DNA of 51,654 nt, taken from contig CASHSZ010000124.1 of the NCBI GenBank assembly GCA_949358305.1, forward strand, positions 64,001 through 115,654, read 5' to 3'. Of this stretch, positions 23,701 to 35,576 are shown in pieces. Both the position numbers and the translations under genes were made by a program. Source of the DNA: Strigamia acuminata. Its lineage: Eukaryota; Arthropoda; Chilopoda; Geophilomorpha; Linotaeniidae. Each line of letters starts with the position of its first letter. Position 1 is the first letter of the stretch. Below the pieces are notes generated by a model. The model ran no database searches. It was not told where the DNA came from and saw only the letters and a list, made by a program, of their open reading frames with translations.

Positions 23701-26700
23701 TTAGCACAAACACCATAAGACCAATGTCTCTGAATGTTCAGAAATAGTGTTTAAACCTTAGTAGAAGGCTCCAATGTAAGTTTTAGAAACATCCAACCGA
23801 TGATTTGGGAGAATAGACTTTTGATCTCATCACAGTTGACTTAGCACAAACACCACAAGACCAATGTCTCTGAATGTTCAGAAATAGTGTTTAAACCTTA
23901 GTAGAAGCCTTCAATCTAAGTTTTAGCAACACCCAAGCAATAAATTTTGAAAAAAAAATTTTGAGCTTATTTCACATCGCAGTTGACTTAGCACAAACAC
24001 CACAAGTCCAATGTCTCTGAATGTTCAGAAATAGTGTTTAAACCTTAGTAGAAGGCTCCAATGTAAGTTTTAGAAACATTTAACCGATGATTTGGGAGAA
24101 TAGACTTTTGATCTCATCACAGTTGACTTAGCACAAACACCACAAGACCAATGTCTCTGAATGTTCAGAAATAGTGTTTAAACCTTAGTAGAAGGCTCCA
24201 ATGTAAGTTTTAGAAACATCCAACCAATGATTTGGGAGAATAGACTTTTGATCTCATCACAGTTGACTTAGCACAAACACCACAAGACCAATGTCTCTGA
24301 ATGTTCAGAAATAGTGTTTAAACCTTAGTAGAAGGCTCCAATGTAAGTTTTAGAAACATCCAACCGATGATTTGGGAGAATAGACTTTTGATCTCATCAC
24401 AGTTGACTTAGCATAAACACCACAAGACCAATGTCTCTGAATGTTCAGAAATAGTGTTTAAACCTTAGTAGAAGCCTTCAATGTAAGTTTTAGCAACATC
24501 CAAGCAATGATTTGGGAGAATAGACTTTTGATCTCATCACAGTTACTTAGCACAAACACCACAAGTCCAATGTCTCTGTATGTTCAGAAATAGTGTTTAA
24601 ACCTTAGTAGAAGCCTTCAATCTAAGTTTTAGCAACACCCAAGCAATAAATTTTGAAAAAAAAATTTTGAGCTCATTTCACATCGCAGTTGACTTAGCAC
24701 AAACACCACAAGTCCAATGTCTCTGAATGTTCAGAAATAGTGTTTAAACCTTAGTAGAAGGCTCCAATGTAAGTTTTAGAAACATCCAACCGATGATTTG
24801 GGAGAATAGACTTTTGATCTCATCACAGTTGACTTAGCACAAACACCACAAGACCAATGTCTCTGAATGTTCAGAAATAGTGTTTAAACCTTAGTAGAAG
24901 GCTCCAATGTAAGTTTTAGAAACATCCAACCAATGATTTGGGAGAATAGACTTTTGATCTCATCACAGTTGACTTAGCACAAACACCACAAGACCAATGT
25001 CTCTGAATGTTCAGAAATAGTGTTTAAACCTTAGTAGAAGGCTCCAATGTAAGTTTTAGAAACATCCAACCGATGATTTGGGAGAATAGACTTTTGATCT
25101 CATCACAGTTGACTTAGCATAAACACCACAAGACCAATGTCTCTGAATGTTCAGAAATAGTGTTTAAACCTTAGTAGAAGCCTTCAATGTAAGTTTTAGC
25201 AACATCCAAGCAATGATTTGGGAGAATAGACTTTTGATCTCATCAAAGTTACTTAGCACAAACACCACAAGTCCAATGTCTCTGTATGTTCAGAAATAGT
25301 GTTTAAACTTTAGTAGAAGCCTTCAATCTAAGTTTTAGCAACACCCAAGCAATAAATTTTGAAAAAAAAATTTTGAGCTCATTTCACATCGCAGTTGACT
25401 TAGCACAAACACCACAAGACCAATGTCTCTGAATGTTCAGAATTAGTGTTTAAACCTTAGTAGAAGGCTCCAATGTAAGTTTTAGAAACATTTAACCGAT
25501 GATTTGGGAGAATAGACTTTTGATCTCATCACAGTTGACTTAGCACAAACACCACAAGACCAATGTCTCTGAATGTTCAGAAATAGTGTTTAAACCTTAG
25601 TAGAAGACTCCAATGTAAGTTTTAGAAACATCCAACCAATGATTTGGGAGAATAGACTTTTGATCTCATCACAGTTGACTTAGCACAAACACCACAAAAC
25701 CAATGTCTCTGAATGTTCAGAAATAGTGTTTAAACCTTAGTAGAAGGCTCCAATATAAGTTTTAGAAACATCCAACCGATGATTTGGGAGAAAAGACTTT
25801 TGATCTCATCACAGTTGACTTAGCACAAACACCACAAGACCAATGTCTCTGAATGTTCAGAAATAGTGTTTAAACCTTAGTAGAAGGCTCCAATGTAAGT
25901 TTTAGAAACATCCAACCAATGATTTGGGAGAATAGACTTTGGATCTCATCACAGTTGACTTAGCACAAACACCACAAGTCCAATGTCTCTGAATGTTCAG
26001 AAATAGTGTTTAAACCTTAGTAGAAGCCTTCAATATAAGTTTTAGCAACACCCAAGCATTAAATTTTGAAAAAAAAATTTTGAGCTCATTTCACATCGCA
26101 GTTGACTTAGCACAAACACCACAAGACCAATGTCTCTGAATGTTCAGAAATAGTGTTTAAACCTTAGTAGAAGCCTTCAATATAAGTTTTAGCAACACCC
26201 AAGCAATAAATTTTGAAAAAAAAATTTTGAGCTCATTTCACATCGCAGTTGACTTAGCACAAACACCACAAGTCCAATGTCTCTGAATGTTCAGAAATAG
26301 TGTTTAAACCTTAGTAGAAGGCTCCAATGTAAGTTTTAGAAACATCCAACCGATGATTTGGGAGAATAGACTTTTGATCTCATCACAGTTGACTTAGCAC
26401 AAACACCACAAGACCAATGTCTCTGAATGTTCAGAAATAGTGTTTAAACCTTAGTAGAAGCCTTCAATCTAAGTTTTAGCAACACCCAAGCAACAAATTT
26501 TGAAAAAAAAATTTTGAGCTTATTTCACATCGCAGTTGACTTAGCACAAACACCACAAGTCCAATGTCTCTGAATGTTCAGAAATAGTGTTTAAACCTTA
26601 GTAGAAGGCTCCAATGTAAGTTTTAGAAACATCCAACCGATGATTTGGGAGAATAGACTTTTGATCTCATCACAGTTGACTTAGCACAAACACCACAAGA

Positions 26701-29700
26701 CCAATGTCTCTGTATGTTCAGAAATAGTGTTTAAACCTTAGTAGAAGCCTTCAATCTAAGTTTTAGCAACACCCAAGCAATAAATTTTGAAAAAAAAATT
26801 TTGAGCTCATTTCACATCGCAGTTGACTTAGCACAAACACCACAAGACCAATGTCTCTGAATGTTCAGAATTAGTGTTTAAACCTTAGTAGAAGGCTCCA
26901 ATGTAAGTTTTAGAAACATTTAACCGATGATTTGGGAGAATAGACTTTTGATCTCATCACAGTTGACTTAGCACAAACACCACAAGACCAATGTCTCTGA
27001 ATGTTCAGAAATAGTGTTTAAACCTTAGTAGAAGACTCCAATGTAAGTTTTAGAAACATCCAACCAATGATTTGGGAGAATAGACTTTTGATCTCATCAC
27101 AGTTGACTTAGCACAAACACCACAAAACCAATGTCTCTGAATGTTCAGAAATAGTGTTTAAACCTTAGTAGAAGGCTCCAATATAAGTTTTAGAAACATC
27201 CAACCGATGATTTGGGAGCTAAGACTTTTGATCTCATCACAGTTGACTTAGCACAAACACCACAAGACCAATGTCTCTGAATGTTCAGAAATAGTGTTTA
27301 AACCTTAGTAGAAGGCTCCAATGTAAGTTTTAGAAACATCCAACCAATGATTTGGGAGAATAGACTTTGGATCTCATCACAGTTGACTTAGCACAAACAC
27401 CACAAGTCCAATGTCTCTGAATGTTCAGAAATAGTGTTTAAACCTTAGTAGAAGCCTTCAATATAAGTTTTAGCAACACCCAAGCATTAAATTTTGAAAA
27501 AAAAATTTTGAGCTCATTTCACATCGCAGTTGACTTAGCACAAACACCACAAGACCAATGTCTCTGAATGTTCAGAAATAGTGTTTAAACCTTAGTAGAA
27601 GCCTTCAATATAAGTTTTAGCAACACCCAAGCAATAAATTTTGAAAAAAAAATTTTGAGCTCATTTCACATCGCAGTTGACTTAGCACAAACACCACAAG
27701 TCCAATGTCTCTGAATGTTCAGAAATAGTGTTTAAACCTTAGTAGAAGGCTCCAATGTAAGTTTTAGAAACATCCAACTGATGATTTGGGAGAATAGACT
27801 TTTGATCTCATCACAGTTGACTTAGCACAAACACCACAAGACCAATGTCTCTGAATGTTCAGAAATAGTGTTTAAACCTTAGTAGAAGCCTTCAATCTAA
27901 GTTTTAGCAACACCCAAGCAACAAATTTTGAAAAAAAAATTTTGAGCTTATTTCACATCGCAGTTGACTTAGCACAAACACCACAAGTCCAATGTCTCTG
28001 AATGTTCAGAAATAGTGTTTAAACCTTAGTAGAAGGCTCCAATGTAAGTTTTAGAAACATCCAACCGATGATTTGGGAGAATAGACTTTTGATCTCATCA
28101 CAGTTGACTTAGCACAAACACCACAAGACCAATGTCTCTGAATGTTCAGAAATAGTGTTTAAACCTTAGTAGAAGGCTCCAATGTAAGTTTTAGAAACAT
28201 TTAACCGATGATTTGGGAGAATAGACTTTTGATCTCATCACAGTTGACTTAGCACAAACACCACAAGACCAATGTCTCTGAATGTTCAGAAATAGTGTTT
28301 AAACCTTAGTAGAAGGCTCCAATGTAAGTTTTAGAAACATCCAACCAATGATTTGGGAGAATAGACTTTTGATTTCATCACAGTTGACTTAGCACAAACA
28401 CCACAAGACCAATGTCTCTGAATGTTCAGAAATAGTGTTTAAACCTTAGTAGAAGGCTCCAATGTAAGTTTTAGAAACATCCAACCGATGATTTGGGAGA
28501 ATAGACTTTTGATCTCATCACAGTTGACTTAGCACAAACACCACAAGACCAATGTCTCTGAATGTTCAGAAATAGTGTTTAAACCTTAGTAGAAGGCTCC
28601 AATGTAAGTTTTAGAAACATTTAACCGATGATTTGGGAGAATAGACTTTTGATCTCATCACAGTTGACTTAGCACAAACACCACAAGACCAATGTCTCTG
28701 AATGTTCAGAAATAGTGTTTAAACCTTAGTAGAAGGCTCCAATGTAAGTTTTAGAAACATCCAACCAATGATTTGGGAGAATAGACTTTTGATTTCATCA
28801 CAGTTGACTTAGCACAAACACCACAAGACCAATGTCTCTGAATGTTCAGAAATAGTGTTTAAACCTTAGTAGAAGGCTCCAATGTAAGTTTTAGAAACAT
28901 CCAACCGATGATTTGGGAGAATAGACTTTTGATCTCATCACAGTTGACTTAGCATAAACACCACAAGACCAATGTCTCTGAATGTTCAGAAATAGTGTTT
29001 AAACCTTAGTAGAAGCCTTCAATGTAAGTTTTAGCAACATCCAAGCAATGATTTGGGAGAATAGACTTTTGATCTCATCACAGTTACTTAGCACAAACAC
29101 CACAAGTCCAATGTCTCTGTATGTTCAGAAATAGTGTTTAAACCTTAGTAGAAGCCTTCAATCTAAGTTTTAGCAACACCCAAGCAATAAATTTTGAAAA
29201 AAAAATTTTGAGCTCATTTCACATCGCAGTTGACTTAGCACAAACACCACAAGTCCAATGTCTCTGAATGTTCAGAAATAGTGTTTAAACCTTAGTAGAA
29301 GGCTCCAATGTAAGTTTTAGAAACATCCAACCGATGATTTGGGAGAATAGACTTTTGATCTCATCACAGTTGACTTAGCACAAACACCACAAGACCAATG
29401 TCTCTGAATGTTCAGAAATAGTGTTTAAACTTTAGTAGAAGGCTCCAATGTAAGTTTTAGAAACATTTAACCGATGATTTGGGAGAATAGACTTTTGATC
29501 TCATCACAGTTGACTTAGCACAAACACCACAAGACCAATGTCTCTGAATGTTCAGAAATAGTGTTTAAACCTTAGTAGAAGGCTCCAATGTAAGTTTTAG
29601 AAACATCCAACCAATGATTTGGGAGAATAGACTTTTGATCTCATCACAGTTGACTTAGCACAAACACCACAAGACCAATGTCTCTGAATGTTCAGAAATA

Positions 29701-31312
29701 GTGTTTAAACCTTAGTAGAAGGCTCCAATGTAAGTTTTAGAAACATCCAACCGATGATTTGGGAGAAAAGACTTTTGATCTCATCACAGTTGACTTAGCA
29801 CAAACACCACAAGACCAATGTCTCTGAATGTTCAGAAATAGTGTTTAAACCTTAGTAGAAGGCTCCAATGTAAGTTTTAGAAACATCCAACCAATGATTT
29901 GGGAGAATAGACTTTGGATCTCATCACAGTTGACTTAGCACAAACACCACAAGTCCAATGTCTCTGAATGTTCAGAAATAGTGTTTAAACCTTAGTAGAA
30001 GCCTTCAATATAAGTTTTAGCAACACCCAAGCATTAAATTTTGAAAAAAAAATTTTGAGCTCATTTCACATCGCAGTTGACTTAGCACAAACACCACAAG
30101 ACCAATGTCTCTGAATGTTCAGAAATAGTGTTTAAACCTTAGTAGAAGCCTTCAATATAAGTTTTAGCAACACCCAAGCAATAAATTTTGAAAAAAAAAT
30201 TTTGAGCTCATTTCACATCGCAGTTGACTTAGCACAAACACCACAAGACCAATGTCTCTGAATGTTCAGAAATAGTGTTTAAACCTTAGTAGAAGGCTCC
30301 AATGTAAGTTTTAGAAACATCCAACCGATGATTTAGGAGAATAGACTTTTGATCTCATCACAGTTGACTTAGCACAAACACCACAAGACCAATGGTTCTG
30401 AATGTTTAGAAATAGTGTTTAAACCTTAGTAGAAGCCTTCAATGTAAGTTTTAGCAACACCCAAGCAATAAATTTTGAAAAAAAAATTTTGAGCTTATTT
30501 CACATCGCAGTTGACTTAGCACAAACACCACAAGACCAATGTCTCTGAATGTTCAGAAATAGTGTTTAAACCTTAGTAGAAGGCTCCAATGTAAGTTTTA
30601 GAAACATCCAACCGATGATTTGGGAGAATAGACTTTTGATCTCATCACAGTTGACTTAGCACAAACACCACAAGACCAATGTCTCTGAATGTTCAGAAAT
30701 AGTGTTTAAACCTTAGTAGAAGGCTCCAATGTAAGTTTTAGAAACATCCAACCAATGATTTGGGAGAATAGACTTTTGATCTCATCACAGTTGACTTAGC
30801 ACAAACACCACAAGACCAATGTCTCTGAATGTTCAGAAATAGTGTTTAAACCTTAGTAGAAGGCTCCAATATAAGTTTTAGAAACATCCAACCGATGATT
30901 TGGGAGAAAAGACTTTTGATCTCATCACAGTTGACTTAGCACAAACACCACAAGACCAATGTCTCTGAATGTTCAGAAATAGTGTTTAAACCTTAGTAGA
31001 AGGCTCCAATGTAAGTTTTAGAAACATCCAACCAATGATTTGGGAGAATAGACTTTGGATCTCATCACAGTTGACTTAGCACAAACACCACAAGTCCAAT
31101 GTCTCTGAATGTTCAGAAATAGTGTTTAAACCTTAGTAGAAGCCTTCAATATAAGTTTTAGCAACACCCAAGCATTAAATTTTGAAAAAAAAATTTTGAG
31201 CTCATTTCACATCGCAGTTGACTTAGCACAAACACCACAAGACCAATGTCTCTGAATGTTCAGAAATAGTGTTTAAACCTTAGTAGAAGCCTTCAATATA
31301 AGTGTAGCAAAC

Positions 31313-31776
31313 AACCTTGGATCTCACAGGAAAAGACTGGCGAATTGGTCACCAAACTCTGGAAACCGCCCGAGACTGTATAGTGGATGATGAAACAAGT
31401 TGAATTCTCAGCCCAAGTTGTAGGCCTAAATGCATCTGGAGAAATTAGGCCCAACTGCATTTAGTTGAAGTGATTAAAGCAGCTCTCTGGATACTGGGGA
31501 AAAAACCTTGTGCCTTCAGTGAGGAGGAGAGCATGCAAAACTCTCTACTCACTCATTATCATGTTTCTTGTAGCAGAAAACCAGATCAGAAATGATTCAC
31601 CCAAAGCAGAGTAAAAACACATCAACTGGCTTTATTCTTAACAACAGATAACAACTATTGCTTCTTTAGCAACCTACTCTAACAACAGTGCGCCTAGCAA
31701 CTAAATCATAGCAACAACAAGCTACAATGCAATGATGCAACAATGGCGTAATTCAATCTGAACTAAAATAGCTTAA
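31313..31776 (-). repeat. unique right end of the fold-back
   Basis: Reverse complement of 4455-4918, ending in AGCTTAA. The following CCTTATGG has only a weak, gapped resemblance to the complement of the left flank (CATAGG). The AATAAA of the left end appears here as TTTATT at 31631-31636. Confidence 0.85.
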
Positions 31777-32374
31777 CCTTATGGCGCGCATGCGGATTTT
31801 GCGGAGTGCGAAAGGGACCCCATTTTTAACATTACGGCTGCCTATATGCTGATCCCCTGTTCGCAATTTTGCGGCGGATTTTGCGGATTTTGATCAATCC
31901 GCAGAAATTGCACTTTACAAGTTTATTTTATGATTTTGTACCATTTTGTAACTTAAAAACACAAATGAACAATGTAATCACTCTATAATGCTGTTGGTTT
32001 AATCAGCACATTGTACTGCACAAAAACGCGCGCGCTCGCGATAGTACATCACCAAATGTACTTGCACTCACTCAAGTGGCATTTTTAGCCATTTTTCGTA
32101 GTAAAAATGGCCGTTTTTCGTCAAAATGGTCATTTTCAGCCATTTTTCATAGTGAAAATGGCTTTCTTCGTCGTTTTTTCTATAAAAAATGGCTGTTTTT
32201 CATCAAAAATGGCCGTTTTCATCATTGAAACGTTATAAAAATGTAACTTTTCAATGGCGTTTTGACGGAACCGATAAATTTTGAAATTTCACACATTGAA
32301 ACCCTAATACAGGTGAATTAGTGACGCCTAATTTGTTTTAACAAATAAAGCAAACTACATCTCGCAATTTTGCA
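31777..32374. other. spacer with small hairpin-forming repeats
   Basis: No gene. Near 31785-31910 the words GCGGATTTTGCGG and TGCGGATTTTGATCAATCCG occur; the second is a small inverted repeat of a kind also seen near 51484-51513. At 32085-32225 there are about six degenerate copies of AAAATGGC / GCCATTTTT in alternating orientation, able to form overlapping stem-loops. A CGCGCGCGCTCGCG tract lies at 32027-32040. Confidence 0.6.
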
Positions 32375-32425
32375 TCGTACCGCATCACCTCGCCTCATTT
32401 CCGGTCTGGAAAATTAATGAAAATT

Positions 32426-32447
32426 AATAAACGCCCCGGCGTTTATT
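32426..32447. repeat. palindrome in the left terminal repeat
   Basis: Perfect 10-bp arms AATAAACGCC and GGCGTTTATT around CC. Sister copies lie at 33263-33284 and 33341-33362. Confidence 0.9.
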
Positions 32448-32879
32448 TGAGGCAATACGGCAATACGGCAATTGGAACCCGAAAATAACGTGGGGCTGTG
32501 TGAAAACCTGGATTTGAATTTCGTCAACGCGCGCGTTGACGCATGGGGAATGTGGGGGTCCCTTCCCAGTCAATTTCACCCCTAAAATATCCCGAAATTG
32601 ACGATACATGCATTTCCAGTTAGAAAAATTGAGCTTCATGTAAATTTTGATTGTTTAGCTTTTTTTTGAAATTTCACCAATTTTCCTTATCTCCAGCTTT
32701 CCTCGCTCATTTGACACCAAAATGACCTGCATTGAGGATTTTTCCCATAATCCTTTTCGCATGTATGGAGCGCAAACAGTCGCAATAAATGAATTCAGCG
32801 GAATTCGACCTTGAGTTTGCGACGCCATCTTGAATATGAGTAAAAGCACAGTATGGTGTCAATTATTCGAACTGATCGC

Positions 32880-33130
32880 GGAGCATGGGACAAAAATTGA
32901 ATAAAAACGAAGAAATATGATTAAAATTCAACAGAAATCTACACAAAATGATAAAAAATGTATAAACATTGATCAGAAATCGACAAAAATCGACTGAAAC
33001 CTGACAATAATCAATTCAGAATGACAAATAACGATTACAATTGGCAAAAATTGATCAAAAATACAGAAAAATCGATTAAAAACCAGCAAAAAACGAACAG
33101 AAATCGATAAAATCAATTAAAAATCAACAA
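32880..33130 (+). repeat. A-rich degenerate short repeat
   Basis: About 250 bp of loosely repeated 18-22-bp words of the form AAAATCGATNAGAAATCGAC. The period is irregular and the copies are diverged. It lies inside the miniature element and is non-coding. Confidence 0.6.
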
Positions 33131-33249
33131 ATAGCCATTTTGTTTGTTTTTGAACAAATTAAGAACTTTGAAAACACACGACAATTTGAAAAAATAAAAA
33201 CCGGGGTCAAATACGCGCAGCTACTCGTTTGAACGCCGGGGAGGTGTGG

Positions 33250-33403
33250 GTGATGTGCCTCGAATAAACGCCGGGGCGTTTATTTATTACCAAGGCGGGA
33301 TGTGAGGCGCGAATGAAAGCCCAAGTTGGACATTGCCTCGAATAAACGCCGGGGCATTTATTTATTTCCAAGACGGGAAGTGAGGCGAGATGATGCGGTG
33401 CGA
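33250..33403 (+). repeat. tandemly duplicated right terminal repeat of the miniature element
   Basis: Two copies of a 78-bp segment containing CCTCGAATAAACGCC, then GGCGTTTATT or GGCATTTATT, then a CCAAGRCGGGA and GTGAGGCG stretch. The palindromes start at 33263 and 33341. The left terminus has only one copy. The second copy carries a G-to-A change (GGCATTTATT) that breaks the palindrome by one base. Confidence 0.75.
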
Positions 33404-33408
33404 CGTAT

Positions 33409-33515
33409 TCAAGGGGGTATTCAAGGCAGTACGCCATGTTTTTCACTATTATTCAAGGCAGTATGCCATGTTTTCCACTATTATTCAAGGCCATGTTTTC
33501 CAGTATTTTATTTTT
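33409..33515 (+). repeat. 32-bp tandem repeat, about three copies
   Basis: TCAAGG words at 33421, 33453 and 33485 give a strict 32-bp period, with GCAGTACGCCATGTTTTTCA or a close variant between them. The array starts six bases after the right edge of the miniature element, so slippage at the insertion site is possible. A chance open frame runs through it into the 1.68-kb array. Confidence 0.8.
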
Positions 33516-33891
33516 ACCATTTTGTAAGTTTATTGCAATATGTATAAAGTTTATTGCTTTTTGTATGAAGAGTAGTATTCTTTGTGTAATGTGTCTTTAT
33601 ACACATCACACACAACGGTTTTTTCTGTTTTCTTCATGTTTATGTTTCGTGTATGCACGTGAAGCCCTGGCACATCTGTCGAACACCTGTACGCATTTGG
33701 ACGCGCTCAAGGCGCTACATCGCGTGCTGAAACGCGCTGACGGCGCTACATCACGCATAGTAGCATATATATCACACACATTTCGCGCCCACGACAAAGT
33801 ACGAACTCATGGCGATCACCAAAGAACATTTACTTTTCCACACACGTTTTATTTTCTCACAGTCCTGTACACATTTAACTTGCGCGCGCAC
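33516..33891. other. unique spacer before the 1.68-kb array
   Basis: No gene recognised. Contains two GGCGCTACATC words about 30 bp apart (GCGCTCAAGGCGCTACATCG and GCGCTGACGGCGCTACATCA), and a CGCGCGC tract directly before the first array unit. The plus-strand open frame 33436-34212 starts here and simply reads on into the array. Confidence 0.5.
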
Positions 33892-35576
33892 TTGCTAATG
33901 CTACGGTCGACGGCGATTCGCATGCGCTATCCGCTGCATCAAACCCCAAATACCGATCAAAAATCGCAGAAAACACTAATCCCGACCCAAAAACCGCCAA
34001 AATTACCCTCAACACACGCCAACAACCTTCCACCACTTAAATTACACCGGAAAAAAACAATTTCAAACCGAAAAATCAACAAAAAAGGCCAAAAAAATAT
34101 TGCAAACAAAGAGAAAAGATCAATTATCGAGGCAAATCCCCACCACAAAACAACGCATCGCCGGTATACACTTAAGCGTACAGTGCACAACACTACTGTT
34201 TATTTTCAATGATCCAATAAATAAAATTTGAAACAAAGTTGAGTGGAATTGTACGTTTCTTGTATATTAAAGTTTTTATTTTGTTTGTTTACACTTAATT
34301 TTTTTTTTCCATCATAGAATGGCGACTCGATACTTTTGTAGCTCGAATTCACTTCGTAAACGTGGTCGGTGTTCATCACGCGTCAATGCGCTCGTGCAAT
34401 AGTATAGGCGCGCATACAATTTGATGCGCGCAAAACTTGCAAAACTTGCACGGAATTTGGGCAATTTTTGACAAATTTCAGCAGATTTTTGCCTGTATTT
34501 GACAAATTTCAGAAGATTTTTGCCTATATTTGACAAATTTCAGAAGATTTCCTCAATCCTCAAACATTTGCTGAAATTTCTCATAAAATTTCAAAAATTA
34601 ATTGAAATTTGTCTGAAATTTGTCTGGAATTTGTCAAATATTGTCAAAAATCCGTGGAAATTTGTCAAATACTGGCAAAAATCCATGTAAATTTGTCAAA
34701 AATTGCCATAATTCGGTGCAAATTGTGTTAGATATTGGAAAAATTTATTTTAACGCTTCCAACGCGCCAGTAAATCGCGCGTGCACACGCATGGATTTTT
34801 CGTCATAGTTGGATGCGCGCAAACCTCACGTAACTTGCGCCAAAATTTGGCAATTTTTGACAAATTTCAGCAGATTTTTGCCAGTATTTGACAAATTTCC
34901 ACTGATTTTTGACAATATTTGACCCAACAACTGCGCCACGTTCCAGGCGCCGGTTTAGGCATTTTAGACCCGTTTTAGACCGTTTTAGATGGCGAAAACG
35001 TTCTCTCCATCATTTTCTACCCCTGGGTGAGGTTTTCAGCGTTCATGATTGATGAAAAAGCTGTTTTCTAACTAGCTGTCCCATTGCTAGTTTTGGCGTC
35101 AGGTTTTAGCAACCTTCCGATCCGACTCTGTCGTCTGCACGACCTCCAAGACCGTTTTAGGGTTAATTTGAGTCAAATAATTCATTCTGGGGGTTGTTTT
35201 GGGTTTTTTACAAGTGTGTTTTTGTAGTTTTTATTGGTTTCAAACATTGTCAATTCTTTATACAAGTGTAACTTTCATTTCTCTGTATTTTGAGAACTTT
35301 GCATTGCAGCAAAGTTCATTTCTTGCCCCTTAATTATTGTGTAATTGTTGGTTTTCAAGCCCGTTTTTTAACAATAACTTTATTTGAAGTGCCTATTGTT
35401 TCAGGCACGTGCCTTTTATTGTTGAGCAATTTCTTGGGCAGTTGCGCTCCTGTTGCTAGCATTGCCGCGCGTTCTCCGCGCGCGTACTCGCGTTTCGCAT
35501 CACACACATTCGGATTCGATGGCATATCGCGGCGGCACATTGTGTGGCATAGCGCGGCACGTTGCAATTGCTAATG
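33892..35576 (+). repeat. 1.68-kb unit 1 (1676-bp type)
   Basis: Leftmost copy. Homology begins abruptly at TTGCTAATGCTACGG. It carries CCGATCAAAAATCGC, a variant missing from units 2-6 (CCGATAAAAAATCGC) but present in the inverted copy at about 48847. Also private is CGCATACAATTTGATG where all others have CGCATACGATTTG. It lacks the 10-bp insertion described for unit 2. Confidence 0.95.

Larger units (their letters stand above)
14681..31312 (-). repeat. satellite array, inverted half (about 117 monomers)
   Basis: Same A, B and C monomers as the forward half but in reverse complement. From about 24100 to 31312 it mirrors 4919-12130 without register shift. From about 22540 to 23010 it mirrors 14061-14530 with coordinate sum 37071, a shift of 840 bp or six 140-bp monomers. 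About 7.8 kb next to the junction (14684-22540) has no collinear partner on the left. One right-arm private change is GGGAGCTAAGAC at about 27217, where the left arm has the complement of GGGAGAAAAGAC. Confidence 0.95.
4455..31776. repeat. 27.3-kb fold-back (giant inverted repeat filled with satellite)
   Basis: Both outer ends read inward as TTAAGCTATTTTAG. From the ends, left position x matches the complement of position 36231 minus x. I checked this at more than twenty private variants between 4455 and about 12130 without a net indel. Examples are the AACCATTGG variant (about 5835 against 30393), ATGAAATC (7434 and 7854 against 28797 and 28377) and AACTTTGATG (10981 against 25241). The inner parts are unequal: 2.5 kb on the left and 9.4 kb on the right. 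Flanking DNA outside the two TTAAs is unrelated, so the ends are true boundaries. It may be a fold-back or TTAA-targeting non-autonomous transposon; no transposase is present. Confidence 0.9.
32375..33403. mobile_element. miniature inverted-repeat element, about 1.03 kb
   Basis: The left end (TCGTACCGCATCACCTCGCC, then TCATTTCCGGTCTGG and an AT-rich stretch) pairs with the right end at 33335-33403, read in complement (TCGCACCGCATCATCTCGCC, then TCACTTCCCGTCTTGG). Each end continues into a 22-bp palindrome AATAAACGCC-nn-GGCGTTTATT followed by TGAGGCAAT or its complement. The terminal repeat is about 85-95 bp and imperfect. The interior has no open frame of interest. This fits a non-autonomous DNA transposon; no clear target-site duplication was found and I cannot name the superfamily. 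Confidence 0.7.

Noticed and set aside
4919-31312. CRISPR array
   Set aside because: Repeats are 140-147 bp and contiguous, without unique spacers, and the context is eukaryotic satellite.
4455-31776. Palindrome as a missed-adapter or fold-back read artefact
   Set aside because: Not excluded, but such an artefact would extend symmetrically into the flanks. Here both flanks differ beyond TTAA, the two inner parts differ by about 7 kb, and the arms carry a few private changes.
33436-34212. 258-codon plus-strand open frame
   Set aside because: It starts in a 32-bp tandem repeat, crosses a unique spacer and ends inside array unit 1. The last 100 codons recur in every unit and overlap an open minus-strand frame. 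The peptide is low complexity (Lys, Asn, Thr, His) without family resemblance.
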